Positions 45,391 through 54,947 of a stretch of 64,000 nt of DNA are shown here, piece after piece. The translations under genes were made by a program, and so were the position numbers. The stretch covers positions 62,001 to 126,000 of the forward strand of contig CBFHMJ010000016.1 of NCBI GenBank assembly GCA_965656875.1. The letters run 5' to 3'. Numbering within the stretch: position 1 is the stretch's first letter; every line of letters begins with the position of its first letter. The stretch is from CBFHMJ01 sp965656875 (lineage in GTDB: Bacteria > Pseudomonadota > Gammaproteobacteria > Enterobacterales > Alteromonadaceae). The notes under the pieces are model-generated. The model searched no databases. It worked only from the letters and a program-made list of their open reading frames with translations, and was not told the origin of the DNA.

Positions 45391-46182
45391 TCATTGACGT
45401 TGGATATTCAGTGTCAGATTCTGCCCGTTAATCACGTCAGCATTCGCCAGACGATAACTGATAAATACGGTATTCGTTTTTGCATCGACATCACTGCCAA
45501 CATAATCCAGAGTGACTTCTATTCGTTGTGTCACGCCTTCAATTTCTTGTTCAACCCAAGCTTCTGTTGTATCAATGCGGTGAAGTTGGCTAAAAGGGAT
45601 GTTCGCCCCTGCAAAAAAAGTTTGTGCATACAATACGTTGAGCATCGGCGTTTGATTGGCAACGGTCTCACCTTTACTCACTAATTTGTCTAAAACTACG
45701 CCATCCCAGGTAGCGAAAACCTGTTTGCGCTGAATAGCATAATCTAACTCAGCGATTTTAATTTCCAGGGATGTTACCTGACGCTGCGCTTCAAGATATT
45801 CGTTAAGTTTGTCGTTCTTCTGCTCCTGGGACAAACTGCTGGAAGCGCTTAAACTTTCGTAACTTTGTAATTGCTCCTGACGAAGTTCAACTTGCTGTTG
45901 AGCCGTTCGTAGCTGTTGTTTATAAAGGCCTCTCACCCGACGTTCAAACCGGTCATCGATCGACACAATCATTTCATCTTTAGAGAATCGCTCACCCGCC
46001 TGACGAATAAAATCTATGCGGCCATCAATCTCTGACGACAACATAATATTATTCTTTGAATAGACCTTTGCCGGGACCGATAACCAGTCTGCCGCCTGAG
46101 CGAATGAAGACATTGATAAGATAACGAGACTTAAACAGACGGTTTTCCATCCTGCATTGTTTTTCCATAGATGATTGTTCAT
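45391..46182 (-). CDS. RND pump membrane fusion protein
   Basis: A 263-residue periplasmic adaptor. Signal peptide (…LVILSMSSFAQAADW), then the split biotinyl-lipoyl-like halves (KNNIMLSSEIDGRIDFI and FATWDGVVLDKLVSKGETV) around a helical hairpin (about 85-150, KQQLRTAQQQVELRQEQLQ), and a beta-barrel domain. It is shorter than AcrA-type adaptors (about 380), so the membrane-proximal domain is reduced. The start is ATG 46182, overlapping the pump stop (ATGA); longer upstream reading is only the pump gene in another frame. With the RND gene it should form an efflux pump linked to the NRPS product. No outer-membrane channel gene is present. Confidence 0.82.
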   Translation of the reverse strand: MNNHLWKNNAGWKTVCLSLVILSMSSFAQAADWLSVPAKVYSKNNIMLSSEIDGRIDFIRQAGERFSKDEMIVSIDDRFERRVRGLYKQQLRTAQQQVELRQEQLQSYESLSASSSLSQEQKNDKLNEYLEAQRQVTSLEIKIAELDYAIQRKQVFATWDGVVLDKLVSKGETVANQTPMLNVLYAQTFFAGANIPFSQLHRIDTTEAWVEQEIEGVTQRIEVTLDYVGSDVDAKTNTVFISYRLANADVINGQNLTLNIQRQ

Positions 46183-49100
46183 GAAGCTAACTCTTGTATA
46201 GGTGAAGAAGTGTCGAGGGACTGACGTTGCAATGGACGATGACCTAATCCAAAGATCATCACAACAGCGCCTGTAACAGCAAAAACAGTAACCAGGTTGA
46301 ACACCATTCCGCCGACTACAACGGCAGCAATACCCCGATAAATCGCACTGGCCTCTGACGGCAGTATTAACAGCGGCAACATACCCGTTACTGTAGTAAT
46401 GGTACTGACCAGCACCGAACGAAAACGTGTTGTTAAACCTGTCAATACTGCCTGAGACAGCTGTTGCCCTTGCTGCCATGCTTTATTCATTGCATCGACA
46501 AGTAGAATAGAATTATTGGCAACGATGCCGAGCATAATCATAAATCCTATGACCGTCAGTACGTCAAAACTGGTTTTTATGATGAAGTCCAGTGCAAGAA
46601 AACCCAATATTCCGCCAATAATGGCACCCGGCAACGTTGCCAGTACAAATAAGCTAATTCGAACACTGCGGTAAATAAGCGACACAATTAAAAAGAAGGC
46701 CAGAAACGTGAATAACAACATCCCGACTAAAAACGTCTTAGCGCGTTCCAGACTGGCTGCACTGCCTTGTACTTCAAAGTAACCTTTTTCCGCCATCAAA
46801 GCTGTTAGTGGTTCAGCTACATGTTGTTCAAACCGAGCTACGATATCTGCGACCGAAGCATTTTTGTCGGTAATTCGAATATTCGCGGTAATGGCTGGCG
46901 CTCCGTTAACTCGATGCAGTGACGGAACAAAGGTTGATGATTCGGTCGTAACCAGTTCACCAAGATAGGTTTGACCACCTCGGTTAGTAATAACCGGCAT
47001 CCAAGTCAGACGATCATTATCGGTATACTCAGGAAATGTTAAGTAAGCTTGTAAAGAATCACCTTGATAACTCCACAATCCAACATAATCTGAACCACTC
47101 ATCGCCCGGAAAATACCCTTCAATTCCCTTTCTGTCATGCCAATCGTTCGTAGATTTTCGACCTGAGGGGTCATGCTTAATTCTGGTCTGGCGGCCAGTA
47201 CATTTGGATCAAATCGAACACTGATTCCTTCAATACCTTCTGTTAATAGCGCTTTGATGTCAGTCAGATGTTGCTGTAACCATTGTTCGTCATCCACAAA
47301 CAACTGAATTTTAATACTATTTCGATCTTCCATGCCGCCAAATAAATTACCCTGCATAACAATGACTCGTTGGCCTGGAAATGAATCCTTTAGCGTACTC
47401 CGCAATAAAGCCAGAACTGCAGGTAATTGCTCATTGTCTTCCAATCGCACAGCCCCGGCAACAAAGTGACTCCAGCCCAACGAATAAGCATTGCGAATAG
47501 CTGGTAAATCAGGGTTATTAGCCAATAGTTCACTCAATGGATTAACGGTTTTCTCAGCTACCGTTTCAACCTGCTCTCCGCCCGATTGCGGAATAAACAC
47601 ATCAATGGCATCCCGTTTGACTGACGGTAAATAGCTGAGCGAAGGAACCAGAAACGCACTGACACCGACAGCCCCCACTGTGAGTAAGCCCAAAATAGAC
47701 CATTGCATGGCTGGCTTCGTTAATTGTTGATGAAGCGCTGACATCGCAGGCACCTTAGTTTGTGCATGACTCCCTGATGGCTTCATAAAGCGATGGGCAA
47801 AAAGTGGAGAGATTAATAAGGTCAGCGTAACGGAAATTAGTAAGCCACTGACAATTGATAACGCCAACCCTGAAAATAGCTGGCCTTCAGCTTGTTTATT
47901 CAGAATCACCGGTAGAAAAACGACAACGGAGGTTAATGTTGATGCAATTAATGCAGGCGCCAGTTGCCACACTTGTTTAATGACGCCCTCTCGGGTTTTA
48001 TCCTGCTTGCGATCCAGATACTCAGAAATGATTAAGGCGCCATCAACAAACATACCAATGGCGAAGGTAATACCGGCGAGAGATATAACATTGATTGAAA
48101 CATCTAATACGTAAAGGACTGCCATCGTGCCAGACACGGATAACAGGGTAATCAATGCTCCCAATACAGTAGGACTTACCTTTCTGAAGAAGAACCAGGA
48201 CACCAGTAATGACAGTAAAAATCCAGTAGCGATTGAACCGGCAACCCACATGATTGCTCGCTCTATAAACAGAGATGTATCAAACGACAGATTTACCGTC
48301 AGACCCGCTGATTCGAGTTGATTCCTGTTTTGTTCAATAACAGCATCAACCGCCTTTTGCATTTCAATCAGATTAGCATCGCTATCTCTGAGTACTCTCA
48401 TAGCCAACGCGGGTCGTCCATTAAACCGTGCTGCTGCTGACAAACGTACTGGCTCAACTCGAATGTCCGCCAGTTCACCCAGAGTAACAGCAACATTATT
48501 GATAAAAACGACTGGCGTTGCTGCGAAGTTCGTTAAATCATCAGACGATTCATACCTGGCCCGAATGATTTTTCCTTGCTGATACAACGACCCTACAGGC
48601 TGGTTAAACAAACCGCCAATCACCTGTCGGACAGTCTGGTAACTAATTTGATAATGTGCGAGTTTTTCAGGGTCCAGCGCTATACTGAGTTGTCGATCCA
48701 ACGACGGATTCAATTCAACTGATTCAATTCCCTTAATTGTTGCCAATTGTTTCTCAGCAATACGCTTCAATAACTGCTTTTGATTGTTCGTTAATTCACC
48801 ATTTTCTGGCGTTACAAAATAACTGCCAACTACGCGATTTGATACATTGTTCCCACCCTTTCGATACACGACAGCTGGGACATTATCAGGAAGTGGGCGT
48901 GTACGAGCCAACAGCATTCGAACTTGCTGTTCCGCATTGTCGAGGTCAGTTGAGAAGTCGAAGGTTAGTTCAAAGGAAGCTTTTTCAGGGGATAATTTGA
49001 CAAGAAGTTGTTCAAAACCAGTCAGTTTACTTTTTAACGCCTGTTCATAAGGTTCAACCACTTGTGTTAATAACAGGTTATCATTTGCACCAGGCCAGGC

Positions 49101-49235
49101 GACGCTGAAGGATATTTTAGGTGGGTCTACATCGGGCAATAACTGAACTTTATTCCAGTTGGTGGCTGAAAGCCCCGAGATTAAAACCAGTAAACACAGG
49201 AAAATAACCAGTGGTGCAGAATATATTTTATTCAT
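46179..49235 (-). CDS. RND-family efflux transporter
   Basis: A 1018-residue inner-membrane pump of the AcrB/HAE superfamily with the duplicated layout: TM1 at the N terminus, large periplasmic loop, TM2-6 (about 330-480), TM7, second loop, TM8-12. The proton-relay pair in TM4 is VDG in place of the usual VDD, so one aspartate is kept and one is glycine; TM10 has ANNSILLVD with Asn where AcrB has Lys. The family member is therefore not a typical AcrB but the essential Asp remains. First gene of the biosynthetic stretch; its promoter must be in 49236-49806, divergent from the protease gene. Likely exports the peptide or protects the producer. Confidence 0.87.
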   Translation of the reverse strand: MNKIYSAPLVIFLCLLVLISGLSATNWNKVQLLPDVDPPKISFSVAWPGANDNLLLTQVVEPYEQALKSKLTGFEQLLVKLSPEKASFELTFDFSTDLDNAEQQVRMLLARTRPLPDNVPAVVYRKGGNNVSNRVVGSYFVTPENGELTNNQKQLLKRIAEKQLATIKGIESVELNPSLDRQLSIALDPEKLAHYQISYQTVRQVIGGLFNQPVGSLYQQGKIIRARYESSDDLTNFAATPVVFINNVAVTLGELADIRVEPVRLSAAARFNGRPALAMRVLRDSDANLIEMQKAVDAVIEQNRNQLESAGLTVNLSFDTSLFIERAIMWVAGSIATGFLLSLLVSWFFFRKVSPTVLGALITLLSVSGTMAVLYVLDVSINVISLAGITFAIGMFVDGALIISEYLDRKQDKTREGVIKQVWQLAPALIASTLTSVVVFLPVILNKQAEGQLFSGLALSIVSGLLISVTLTLLISPLFAHRFMKPSGSHAQTKVPAMSALHQQLTKPAMQWSILGLLTVGAVGVSAFLVPSLSYLPSVKRDAIDVFIPQSGGEQVETVAEKTVNPLSELLANNPDLPAIRNAYSLGWSHFVAGAVRLEDNEQLPAVLALLRSTLKDSFPGQRVIVMQGNLFGGMEDRNSIKIQLFVDDEQWLQQHLTDIKALLTEGIEGISVRFDPNVLAARPELSMTPQVENLRTIGMTERELKGIFRAMSGSDYVGLWSYQGDSLQAYLTFPEYTDNDRLTWMPVITNRGGQTYLGELVTTESSTFVPSLHRVNGAPAITANIRITDKNASVADIVARFEQHVAEPLTALMAEKGYFEVQGSAASLERAKTFLVGMLLFTFLAFFLIVSLIYRSVRISLFVLATLPGAIIGGILGFLALDFIIKTSFDVLTVIGFMIMLGIVANNSILLVDAMNKAWQQGQQLSQAVLTGLTTRFRSVLVSTITTVTGMLPLLILPSEASAIYRGIAAVVVGGMVFNLVTVFAVTGAVVMIFGLGHRPLQRQSLDTSSPIQELAS

Positions 49236-49869
49236 AAATTATAGTAAACAAATGACTTTGCAAGTAACTGCCTGATATTAATTTTTTTAAACTCGTGAAA
49301 AATACACCAAAATATTAACAGTTTAGCTATTCAGTGGCAACACCGCTACCGACTTGCTTTTCGCTATAATTCAAATATTTTTACTTTTAATTACGTTTAG
49401 TTAAATATTGTACACTTTTGGTTCTGTTATACCTACCTGATAATCAATTAACAGTTCCTTCCCTCGCACTTAGTAATTACTGTCAATAATGGTGCCGTCT
49501 GCATCAATCTATCGGTCGTTAAATGGGATCAATTATCAAAGATGAACCGCATTTAACTCTCTGTACCATAATGACTTTATAGTTTAACAATCACTAAAAC
49601 TTCTCACATGACTACATTTATATTCACTTTAGCAGGCATATTTATGCCATTAAAAACGTCAAATATATTCAGTTTTATTTTTTCGAGGGCATATAAAATT
49701 GTTTTTAAAGGAGTTTCTTTAAAGACGTAAAATTAACGCACTTTTTACACTTGTAATTTTTTATTCATCACGCCAGGATTGTTTTGTACCTCATTGGCTA
49801 CATAGATTGCTACAACACACAATTACGTCAAACAACGCGAACCTGTCGCGACAAACGAGAGAGACGATA
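49236..49869. other. Divergent promoter region, RND pump and M4 protease
   Basis: About 630 A+T-rich bases between divergently transcribed genes, so promoters for both should be here. No ORF is convincing. A perfect palindrome TGTCGCGACA (49844-49853) lies 16 bases before the protease start and its half-sites match the GCGACA/TGTCGC pair at 9937-9951. Confidence 0.5.
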
Positions 49870-51678
49870 ATGATGAATAAACTAACAAAAATAAGTGCAG
49901 CCCTTGCCCTCACCATTGGCTTTTCAGGTCATGCCGCGGACACAGTCAATGTTCAGTCACTCACCAACTCAGGTGTAAGCAGCGCCGATGTTAACGCTAT
50001 GGTTAATCTAAGTAGCGATTACTCATTAAGCGCAGTTACGGAAGTAAATTTAAAAAATGGATTAACAAAAGTACGTTATCAACAGCTTTATAAAGGCGTA
50101 CCAGTGTTCGGCCAAACTATCGCCGCCAGCCGTTCAGAGATGGGGGTAGTATCCCAGCTACAAGGTGAGCTGATGAATAACATCAGTTTACGTTCTGTTG
50201 TACCCGCCTTGTCAGAAACAGATGCCCTGCAATCAGCTAAATCTGCTGTCGATGCTGTGTTCAGTGCATCAACAAAAGGACAAAAGCTTCAAAAAGTCGA
50301 AAATGAACAAAGTAAGCTTTGGATTATCGCTGATGAATCTGGCCAGGCTAAGTTGGTATACATTACCAGCTTCTACACCGATCACCCGGCACCAAGTCGC
50401 CCTTTCACGATCGTAGACGCTAATTCAGGTAAAATTTTGGATCAATGGGAAGGTTTGAACCATGCATTAGTTGGCACAGGCCCTGGCGGTAATGCGAAAA
50501 CCGGTCAGTATGAATACGGCACTGACTTTGGTTATATGGATGTTTCCCAAAGTGGCAGCACCTGTACCATGAACAACGCGAACGTTAAAACCGTTAATCT
50601 TAACCACGGGACATCGGGTTCCACCGCTTTTAGCTATACCTGTCCACGTAACACCACTAAACAGATCAACGGTGCTTATGCCCCACTGAACGATGCACAT
50701 TTTTTTGGTGGCGTCGTTTTCGACATGTATAACGACTGGGTTGGCACTCCACCGCTAACATTCCAGTTAACCATGCGTGTTCACTACAGCAACAATTATG
50801 AAAATGCTTTCTGGAACGGTTCAGCAATGACATTCGGTGATGGTGCGTCGACGTTCTATCCACTGGTCAGCCTTGACGTCTCTGCACACGAGGTTGCTCA
50901 TGGTTTTACTGAACAAAATTCAGGACTTGTTTACAGCAATATGTCTGGTGGTATGAATGAAGCCTATTCAGACATGGCAGGTGAAGCTGCTGAGAACTAT
51001 TTACGTGGTTCGAATGACTGGTTAGTCGGCGCTGATATCTTTAAATCATCAGGCGCACTGCGTTATATGAATAATCCACCACAGGATGGTCGTTCAATCG
51101 GTCATGCCAACGACTACACCAGTGGAATGGACGTACATTACAGTTCAGGTGTCTACAATAAAGCATTCTACTTACTTGCAACCACTTCAGGCTGGAACAC
51201 GCGCAAAGCATTCGAAATCATGTCACTGGCGAATCAGGTGTATTGGTCATCTAATTCAGATTTCAATCAAGGTGCCTGTGGAGTCGAATCAGCCGCAGAA
51301 GATAAAGGCTATAATAAAGCTGACGTGACAGCAGCATTTTCAGCCGTTGGTGTTGCTTGTCCAGGCAGTGGCGGTGGTGGTACGTCAGGATCATGGACAA
51401 ATCTGTCTGCCAGCACAGGCAATTGGGTCGATAATACCGTTTCATTGCCATCAGGGGTGGGTAACCTGACTGCTAATATGTCTGGTGGAACAGGTGATGC
51501 TGATTTATATCTGAATCCAGGATCATATCCATTAACGAATCGTTATGTCTGTCGTCCATATCTGATTGGTAATAATGAGACATGTTCGATTAACAGTCCT
51601 CAGTCCGGTACCTGGTATTTAAGTGCTCATGCCTATTCAACATTCTCAGGCGTTACCATTGATTACACCTATCAGTAA
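49870..51678 (+). CDS. Secreted M4 zinc metalloprotease (vibriolysin-like), copy 1
   Basis: About 602 residues. Signal peptide (ending GHAAD), FTP and PepSY propeptide domains (about 40-185), thermolysin-type M4 catalytic domain, and a C-terminal PPC domain after a Gly-rich linker (SGGGGTSGS). Zinc ligands and catalytic glutamate are HEVAH at about 340-344 and the Glu of NEAYSD at about 364. The propeptide normally acts as an intramolecular chaperone and is removed; the PPC domain is also often cleaved after secretion. Likely extracellular, degrading protein for nutrition. ATG 49870 (with a second ATG next to it) follows GAGAGAG; an upstream in-frame ATG 63 bases earlier precedes no signal peptide start. 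The catalytic domain is almost identical to copy 2 at 52385-54187. Confidence 0.93.
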   Translation: MMNKLTKISAALALTIGFSGHAADTVNVQSLTNSGVSSADVNAMVNLSSDYSLSAVTEVNLKNGLTKVRYQQLYKGVPVFGQTIAASRSEMGVVSQLQGELMNNISLRSVVPALSETDALQSAKSAVDAVFSASTKGQKLQKVENEQSKLWIIADESGQAKLVYITSFYTDHPAPSRPFTIVDANSGKILDQWEGLNHALVGTGPGGNAKTGQYEYGTDFGYMDVSQSGSTCTMNNANVKTVNLNHGTSGSTAFSYTCPRNTTKQINGAYAPLNDAHFFGGVVFDMYNDWVGTPPLTFQLTMRVHYSNNYENAFWNGSAMTFGDGASTFYPLVSLDVSAHEVAHGFTEQNSGLVYSNMSGGMNEAYSDMAGEAAENYLRGSNDWLVGADIFKSSGALRYMNNPPQDGRSIGHANDYTSGMDVHYSSGVYNKAFYLLATTSGWNTRKAFEIMSLANQVYWSSNSDFNQGACGVESAAEDKGYNKADVTAAFSAVGVACPGSGGGGTSGSWTNLSASTGNWVDNTVSLPSGVGNLTANMSGGTGDADLYLNPGSYPLTNRYVCRPYLIGNNETCSINSPQSGTWYLSAHAYSTFSGVTIDYTYQ

Positions 51679-51697
51679 ATAGATTCAATCAATTTTT

Positions 51698-51720
51698 AAA
51701 GGCTCTTCGGAGCCTTTTTA
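51698..51720 (+). terminator. Rho-independent terminator
   Basis: AAAGGCTC-TTCG-GAGCCTTTTTA: a 5 bp G+C-rich stem, extended by A/T pairs, with the stable TTCG loop and a T-tail, 20 bases after the first protease stop. Confidence 0.93.
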
Positions 51721-52384
51721 TTGCTTTTCATTACAACGTTATAAGTAAATCAATCCATATTCCATGTAAAAAAAAGGGTTACTTGCCACATAGCTCGTCA
51801 ATGCAACTCACAATTGCAGTATTTCATCGCATATAAAATACACTTCAACTCATCCGATGAGGGGCAGCCCCCGACTCTCAATTTCAATCAACCTCGACAA
51901 ACATTAAGCCCACCTAAGGTAAATTCTCACATGTTTATTTCCGTCTTAAATGAAAAGTTGACTATTTGACCAGGGTGCGTACATATAAAGGTCTATAGCG
52001 GTAATTTAGCAATTAATGACTCTGACTTTTAAAAACCATCTACCTACTACTAGATAGAATCCAATTAGTCACAACACGACTGAAATCTTCCCATTGATTA
52101 TAAAACTCAGCCTTACTTTCCCACCCTTTTTTCCGGTTAAAGACAACCACCGGTTGAATTTTAAGCTGTTGTAAAAAGCGAAACTTGTTATTAGCATCTT
52201 TTGTGTCGTCCACAAAGAGGCGACATATCAGTCAATCAGCTACGGGTGGACTGATAAATACAACATATCAATTAAAAATAACGTCAACGAAGGATTGTGA
52301 AACCAGGCTTGCTACAAGACAGCAAACACTGTCGAGCGGTGACAATGTCTGGCTAACGTCCTTAACATTAGAGACGAGAGAATT
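51721..52384. other. Intergenic region between the two M4 genes
   Basis: About 660 bases containing a minus-strand gene remnant (52040-52213) and presumably the promoter for copy 2. The rest is A+T-rich without ORFs. Confidence 0.5.
52040..52213 (-). pseudogene. Gene remnant, C-terminal fragment of unknown protein
   Basis: From a TGA at 52232-52234 to the TAG at 52040-52042, the minus strand encodes a stretch that looks like real protein (LFVDDTKDANNKFRFLQQL, then QPVVVFNRKKGWESKAEF). It is too short to be a free domain and has only a GTG (52213) start with no ribosome binding site. The VDDTKDANN piece recalls the C-terminal motif of haloacid-dehalogenase-like enzymes, but I would not assign it. 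Best explained as what is left of a gene between the two protease copies. Confidence 0.35.
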
Positions 52385-54187
52385 ATGAAAAAACTAACAA
52401 AAATTAGCGCAGCTCTGGCCCTTACTCTGGGTTTTTCAGTTAATGCGGCAGAAATAGTATCAGTACAATCTCTAACAACTGGCAGCGGCAGTGACATCAA
52501 TGCAGTTGTTAATCTTGGCAGCGGTTACACACTTGAAGAAGCTAACGTTGTTACACTGTCTAACGGTTTAACAAAAGTACGTTACCAACAATTCTACAAA
52601 GGCGTACCAGTATTTGGCCGTACAATTGCAGCCAGCCGTTCAGACATGGGGGTTGTTTCTAACCTTCAGGGTAAAGTTGTTAACAACATCAACCTTGCAT
52701 CTGTAACGCCAGCGATTTCTGATAAAGAAGCGCTTCAAAAAGCTAAAAATTCTAACCATGGCTTGATGGCAGTTCAGAAAAAAGGCAAAAAGCTTGTAAA
52801 GACTGAAAATGAACAAAGCAAGCTTTGGATCGTTATGGACGAAAATGACGAAGCACGTTTAGTTTACGTATCGTCTTACTACACTGATTTCCCACAGCCT
52901 ACTCGTCCATTCTCTGTTGTTGATGCGAACACAGGTGAAATTCTTGAGCAGTGGGAAGGTATTAACCACGCGTTAGTTGGTACAGGTCCTGGCGGTAATG
53001 CAAAAACAGGTCAATACGAGTACGGTACTGACTTCGGCAAAATGGACGTTTCTCAAAGTGGCGACACTTGTACGATGAACAATGCTAACGTTAAGACAGT
53101 CAACCTTAACCACGGCACATCAGGTTCATCAGCATTCAGCTACAGCTGTCCTCGTAACACCACTAAGCAAATCAATGGCGCTTATGCTCCTTTGAATGAC
53201 GCTCATTTCTTCGGTGGCGTTGTTTTCGATATGTATAACGACTGGATTGGTTCACCTCCTTTAACGTTCCAGTTAACTATGCGTGTTCATTACAGCAATA
53301 ACTACGAAAATGCATTCTGGAATGGTTCAGCAATGACATTTGGTGACGGCGCATCAACGTTCTATCCACTGGTTAGCCTTGACGTATCAGCACACGAGGT
53401 TGCTCATGGTTTCACTGAGCAGAACTCTGGTCTTGTATACAGCAATATGTCAGGTGGCATGAACGAAGCCTATTCTGATATGGCTGGTGAAGCAGCTGAA
53501 AACTACATGCATGGTACAAATGACTGGCAAGTCGGTGCTGATATCTTCAAAGCATCTGGTGCGCTTCGTTACATGAACAACCCTCCTCAAGACGGTCGTT
53601 CAATTGGTCACGCAAACGACTACTACAATGGTCTTGACGTACACTACAGCTCAGGTGTTTTCAATAAAGCATTCTACCTGTTAGCAACTACTTCAGGCTG
53701 GAATACGCGTAAAGCATTTGAAATCTTCTCATTGGCTAACCAAACATACTGGACAGCGAACTCTACGTTCAACGAAGGTGCGTGTGGTGTTGAGTCAGCA
53801 GCAGACGACAAAGGCTACGTAAAAGCTGACGTAACAGCTGCATTTGCAGCAGTTGGTGTTGCTTGTGCAGGCAATGGTGGTGGCGGTAATGGCGATTCAG
53901 GCACTACGTCAAACATCTCTAAATCTTCTGGTCAATGGCACCGTGAGTCAGTAACACTTCCAGCGGGTGTTGCAGCATTCAACGCTGAAATTTCTGGTGG
54001 TACAGGTGACGCTGATTTATACGTGAATCAAGGTTCAGCACCTACTACGTCAAGCTACGACTGCCGTCCTTACAGATGGGGTAACGCAGAAACTTGTACA
54101 ATCAACAGCCCAGCGGCTGGCGATATGCACATCGGTATTCGCGCATACTCTGCATTCAGTGGTGTTACACTTAACTGGAACTACTAA
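52385..54187 (+). CDS. Secreted M4 zinc metalloprotease (vibriolysin-like), copy 2
   Basis: A 600-residue paralogue of copy 1 with the same plan: signal peptide (MKKLTKISAALALTLGFSVNAAE), FTP/PepSY propeptide, M4 domain with H337, E338, H341 and E361 (HEVAH; NEAYSD), Gly-rich linker, PPC domain from about residue 510. GAGACGAGAG lies before the ATG. The catalytic domain differs from copy 1 at only scattered positions, while propeptide and PPC domain differ more. Codon choice differs visibly: copy 2 prefers CGT, GAC and AAC forms, the mark of a highly expressed gene. Probably the main extracellular protease of the pair. Confidence 0.93.
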   Translation: MKKLTKISAALALTLGFSVNAAEIVSVQSLTTGSGSDINAVVNLGSGYTLEEANVVTLSNGLTKVRYQQFYKGVPVFGRTIAASRSDMGVVSNLQGKVVNNINLASVTPAISDKEALQKAKNSNHGLMAVQKKGKKLVKTENEQSKLWIVMDENDEARLVYVSSYYTDFPQPTRPFSVVDANTGEILEQWEGINHALVGTGPGGNAKTGQYEYGTDFGKMDVSQSGDTCTMNNANVKTVNLNHGTSGSSAFSYSCPRNTTKQINGAYAPLNDAHFFGGVVFDMYNDWIGSPPLTFQLTMRVHYSNNYENAFWNGSAMTFGDGASTFYPLVSLDVSAHEVAHGFTEQNSGLVYSNMSGGMNEAYSDMAGEAAENYMHGTNDWQVGADIFKASGALRYMNNPPQDGRSIGHANDYYNGLDVHYSSGVFNKAFYLLATTSGWNTRKAFEIFSLANQTYWTANSTFNEGACGVESAADDKGYVKADVTAAFAAVGVACAGNGGGGNGDSGTTSNISKSSGQWHRESVTLPAGVAAFNAEISGGTGDADLYVNQGSAPTTSSYDCRPYRWGNAETCTINSPAAGDMHIGIRAYSAFSGVTLNWNY

Positions 54188-54222
54188 TCACCAGTTTGTG
54201 ACATACGCATAACTGATAAAGC

Positions 54223-54254
54223 AAGGCTGACTTAACTATAAGTCAGCCTTTTTT
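54223..54254 (+). terminator. Rho-independent terminator
   Basis: AAGGCTGACTT and AAGTCAGCCTT, an 11-bp perfect stem with a 6-base loop, followed by TTTT. It follows the copy 2 stop by 35 bases. Confidence 0.95.
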
Positions 54255-54782
54255 GTATGTACCACAACAATGTTCAGTCACTATAATCGCATTTCTATTC
54301 ATTCAAAATCTGCAATTTACTGTCTTCGTTGATTAAAATAATTAAATCCGTTTAAAGGTATTTACAAAATCACTTCCCTGTGGAAAATACGGACCCAATC
54401 GAGATACTTTCGACTATTGGTTTATCTTTATTATCTGTCAATATCAGACGACCAATGGCATATATACCGGGACTAATTACTGAAATATGATGTTATTAAG
54501 TACGTTCTGTGTGTTGTGTGGAAATAAGATTTAGTGTTATCTGGTTGTTTTAATGTTGATTTTGAAAACCAGAAACAAAAGAAATCAACGTGATTTCAAA
54601 TTATAAAATCAGCACAAAACACGTTATTTCAAACAGTTAGCACCACCAAACCAAAAAGTATAAAGTAACAACATTGTTTACAAAGGCTCGATTAAATTGC
54701 TTGATACCCATTTATTAACCAGACAAAAATCAAGCTTATAATTAAGGTTTTTTAATCAACTAATGTACGACCAGGAGCAGAC
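54255..54782. other. Upstream region of the small regulatory operon
   Basis: About 530 A+T-rich bases. Near the downstream end TATAAT at 54737-54742 is a perfect -10 match, with TTAACC at 54715-54720 a weak -35 with 16-base spacing. No gene is seen. Confidence 0.45.
54715..54742 (+). promoter_or_regulatory. Candidate sigma-70 promoter
   Basis: TATAAT (54737-54742) with TTAACC (54715-54720), spacer 16. It would start transcripts at about 54750, 35 bases before the small ORF at 54783. The -35 matches only three of six bases, so this rests on the -10 and position. Confidence 0.4.
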
Positions 54783-54947
54783 ATGGACCTATCAGTTGCA
54801 ATTAATCCATCTGCGGACGACCCAATTACAAAGAATCATCATCTGTATCAGGCTGTTCCAATGTCAGCCAGTATGTACAGCCAGGATTCAATCACACAGT
54901 CGTTACAACAAAACCATTCACTGAAGCTGACAGAGAAAACACTATGA
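54783..54947 (+). CDS. Small protein, 54 aa, leader of HTH operon
   Basis: A short ORF (MDLSVAINPSADDPITKNHH start, ending TEKTL) with a good ribosome binding site (CAGGAG, eight bases upstream) and an ATGA overlap with the next gene (stop 54945-54947, next ATG 54944). These two signals make translation likely although no family is recognised. It is polar with several Gln/Ser and no membrane segment. Could be a small protein acting with the two downstream proteins, or a leader that couples their translation. Confidence 0.6.
   Translation: MDLSVAINPSADDPITKNHHLYQAVPMSASMYSQDSITQSLQQNHSLKLTEKTL

Noticed and set aside
46183..46479. Longer N terminus for the membrane fusion protein
   Set aside because: These codons are the antisense-frame reading of the RND gene; signal peptide and ATGA overlap fix the start at 46182.
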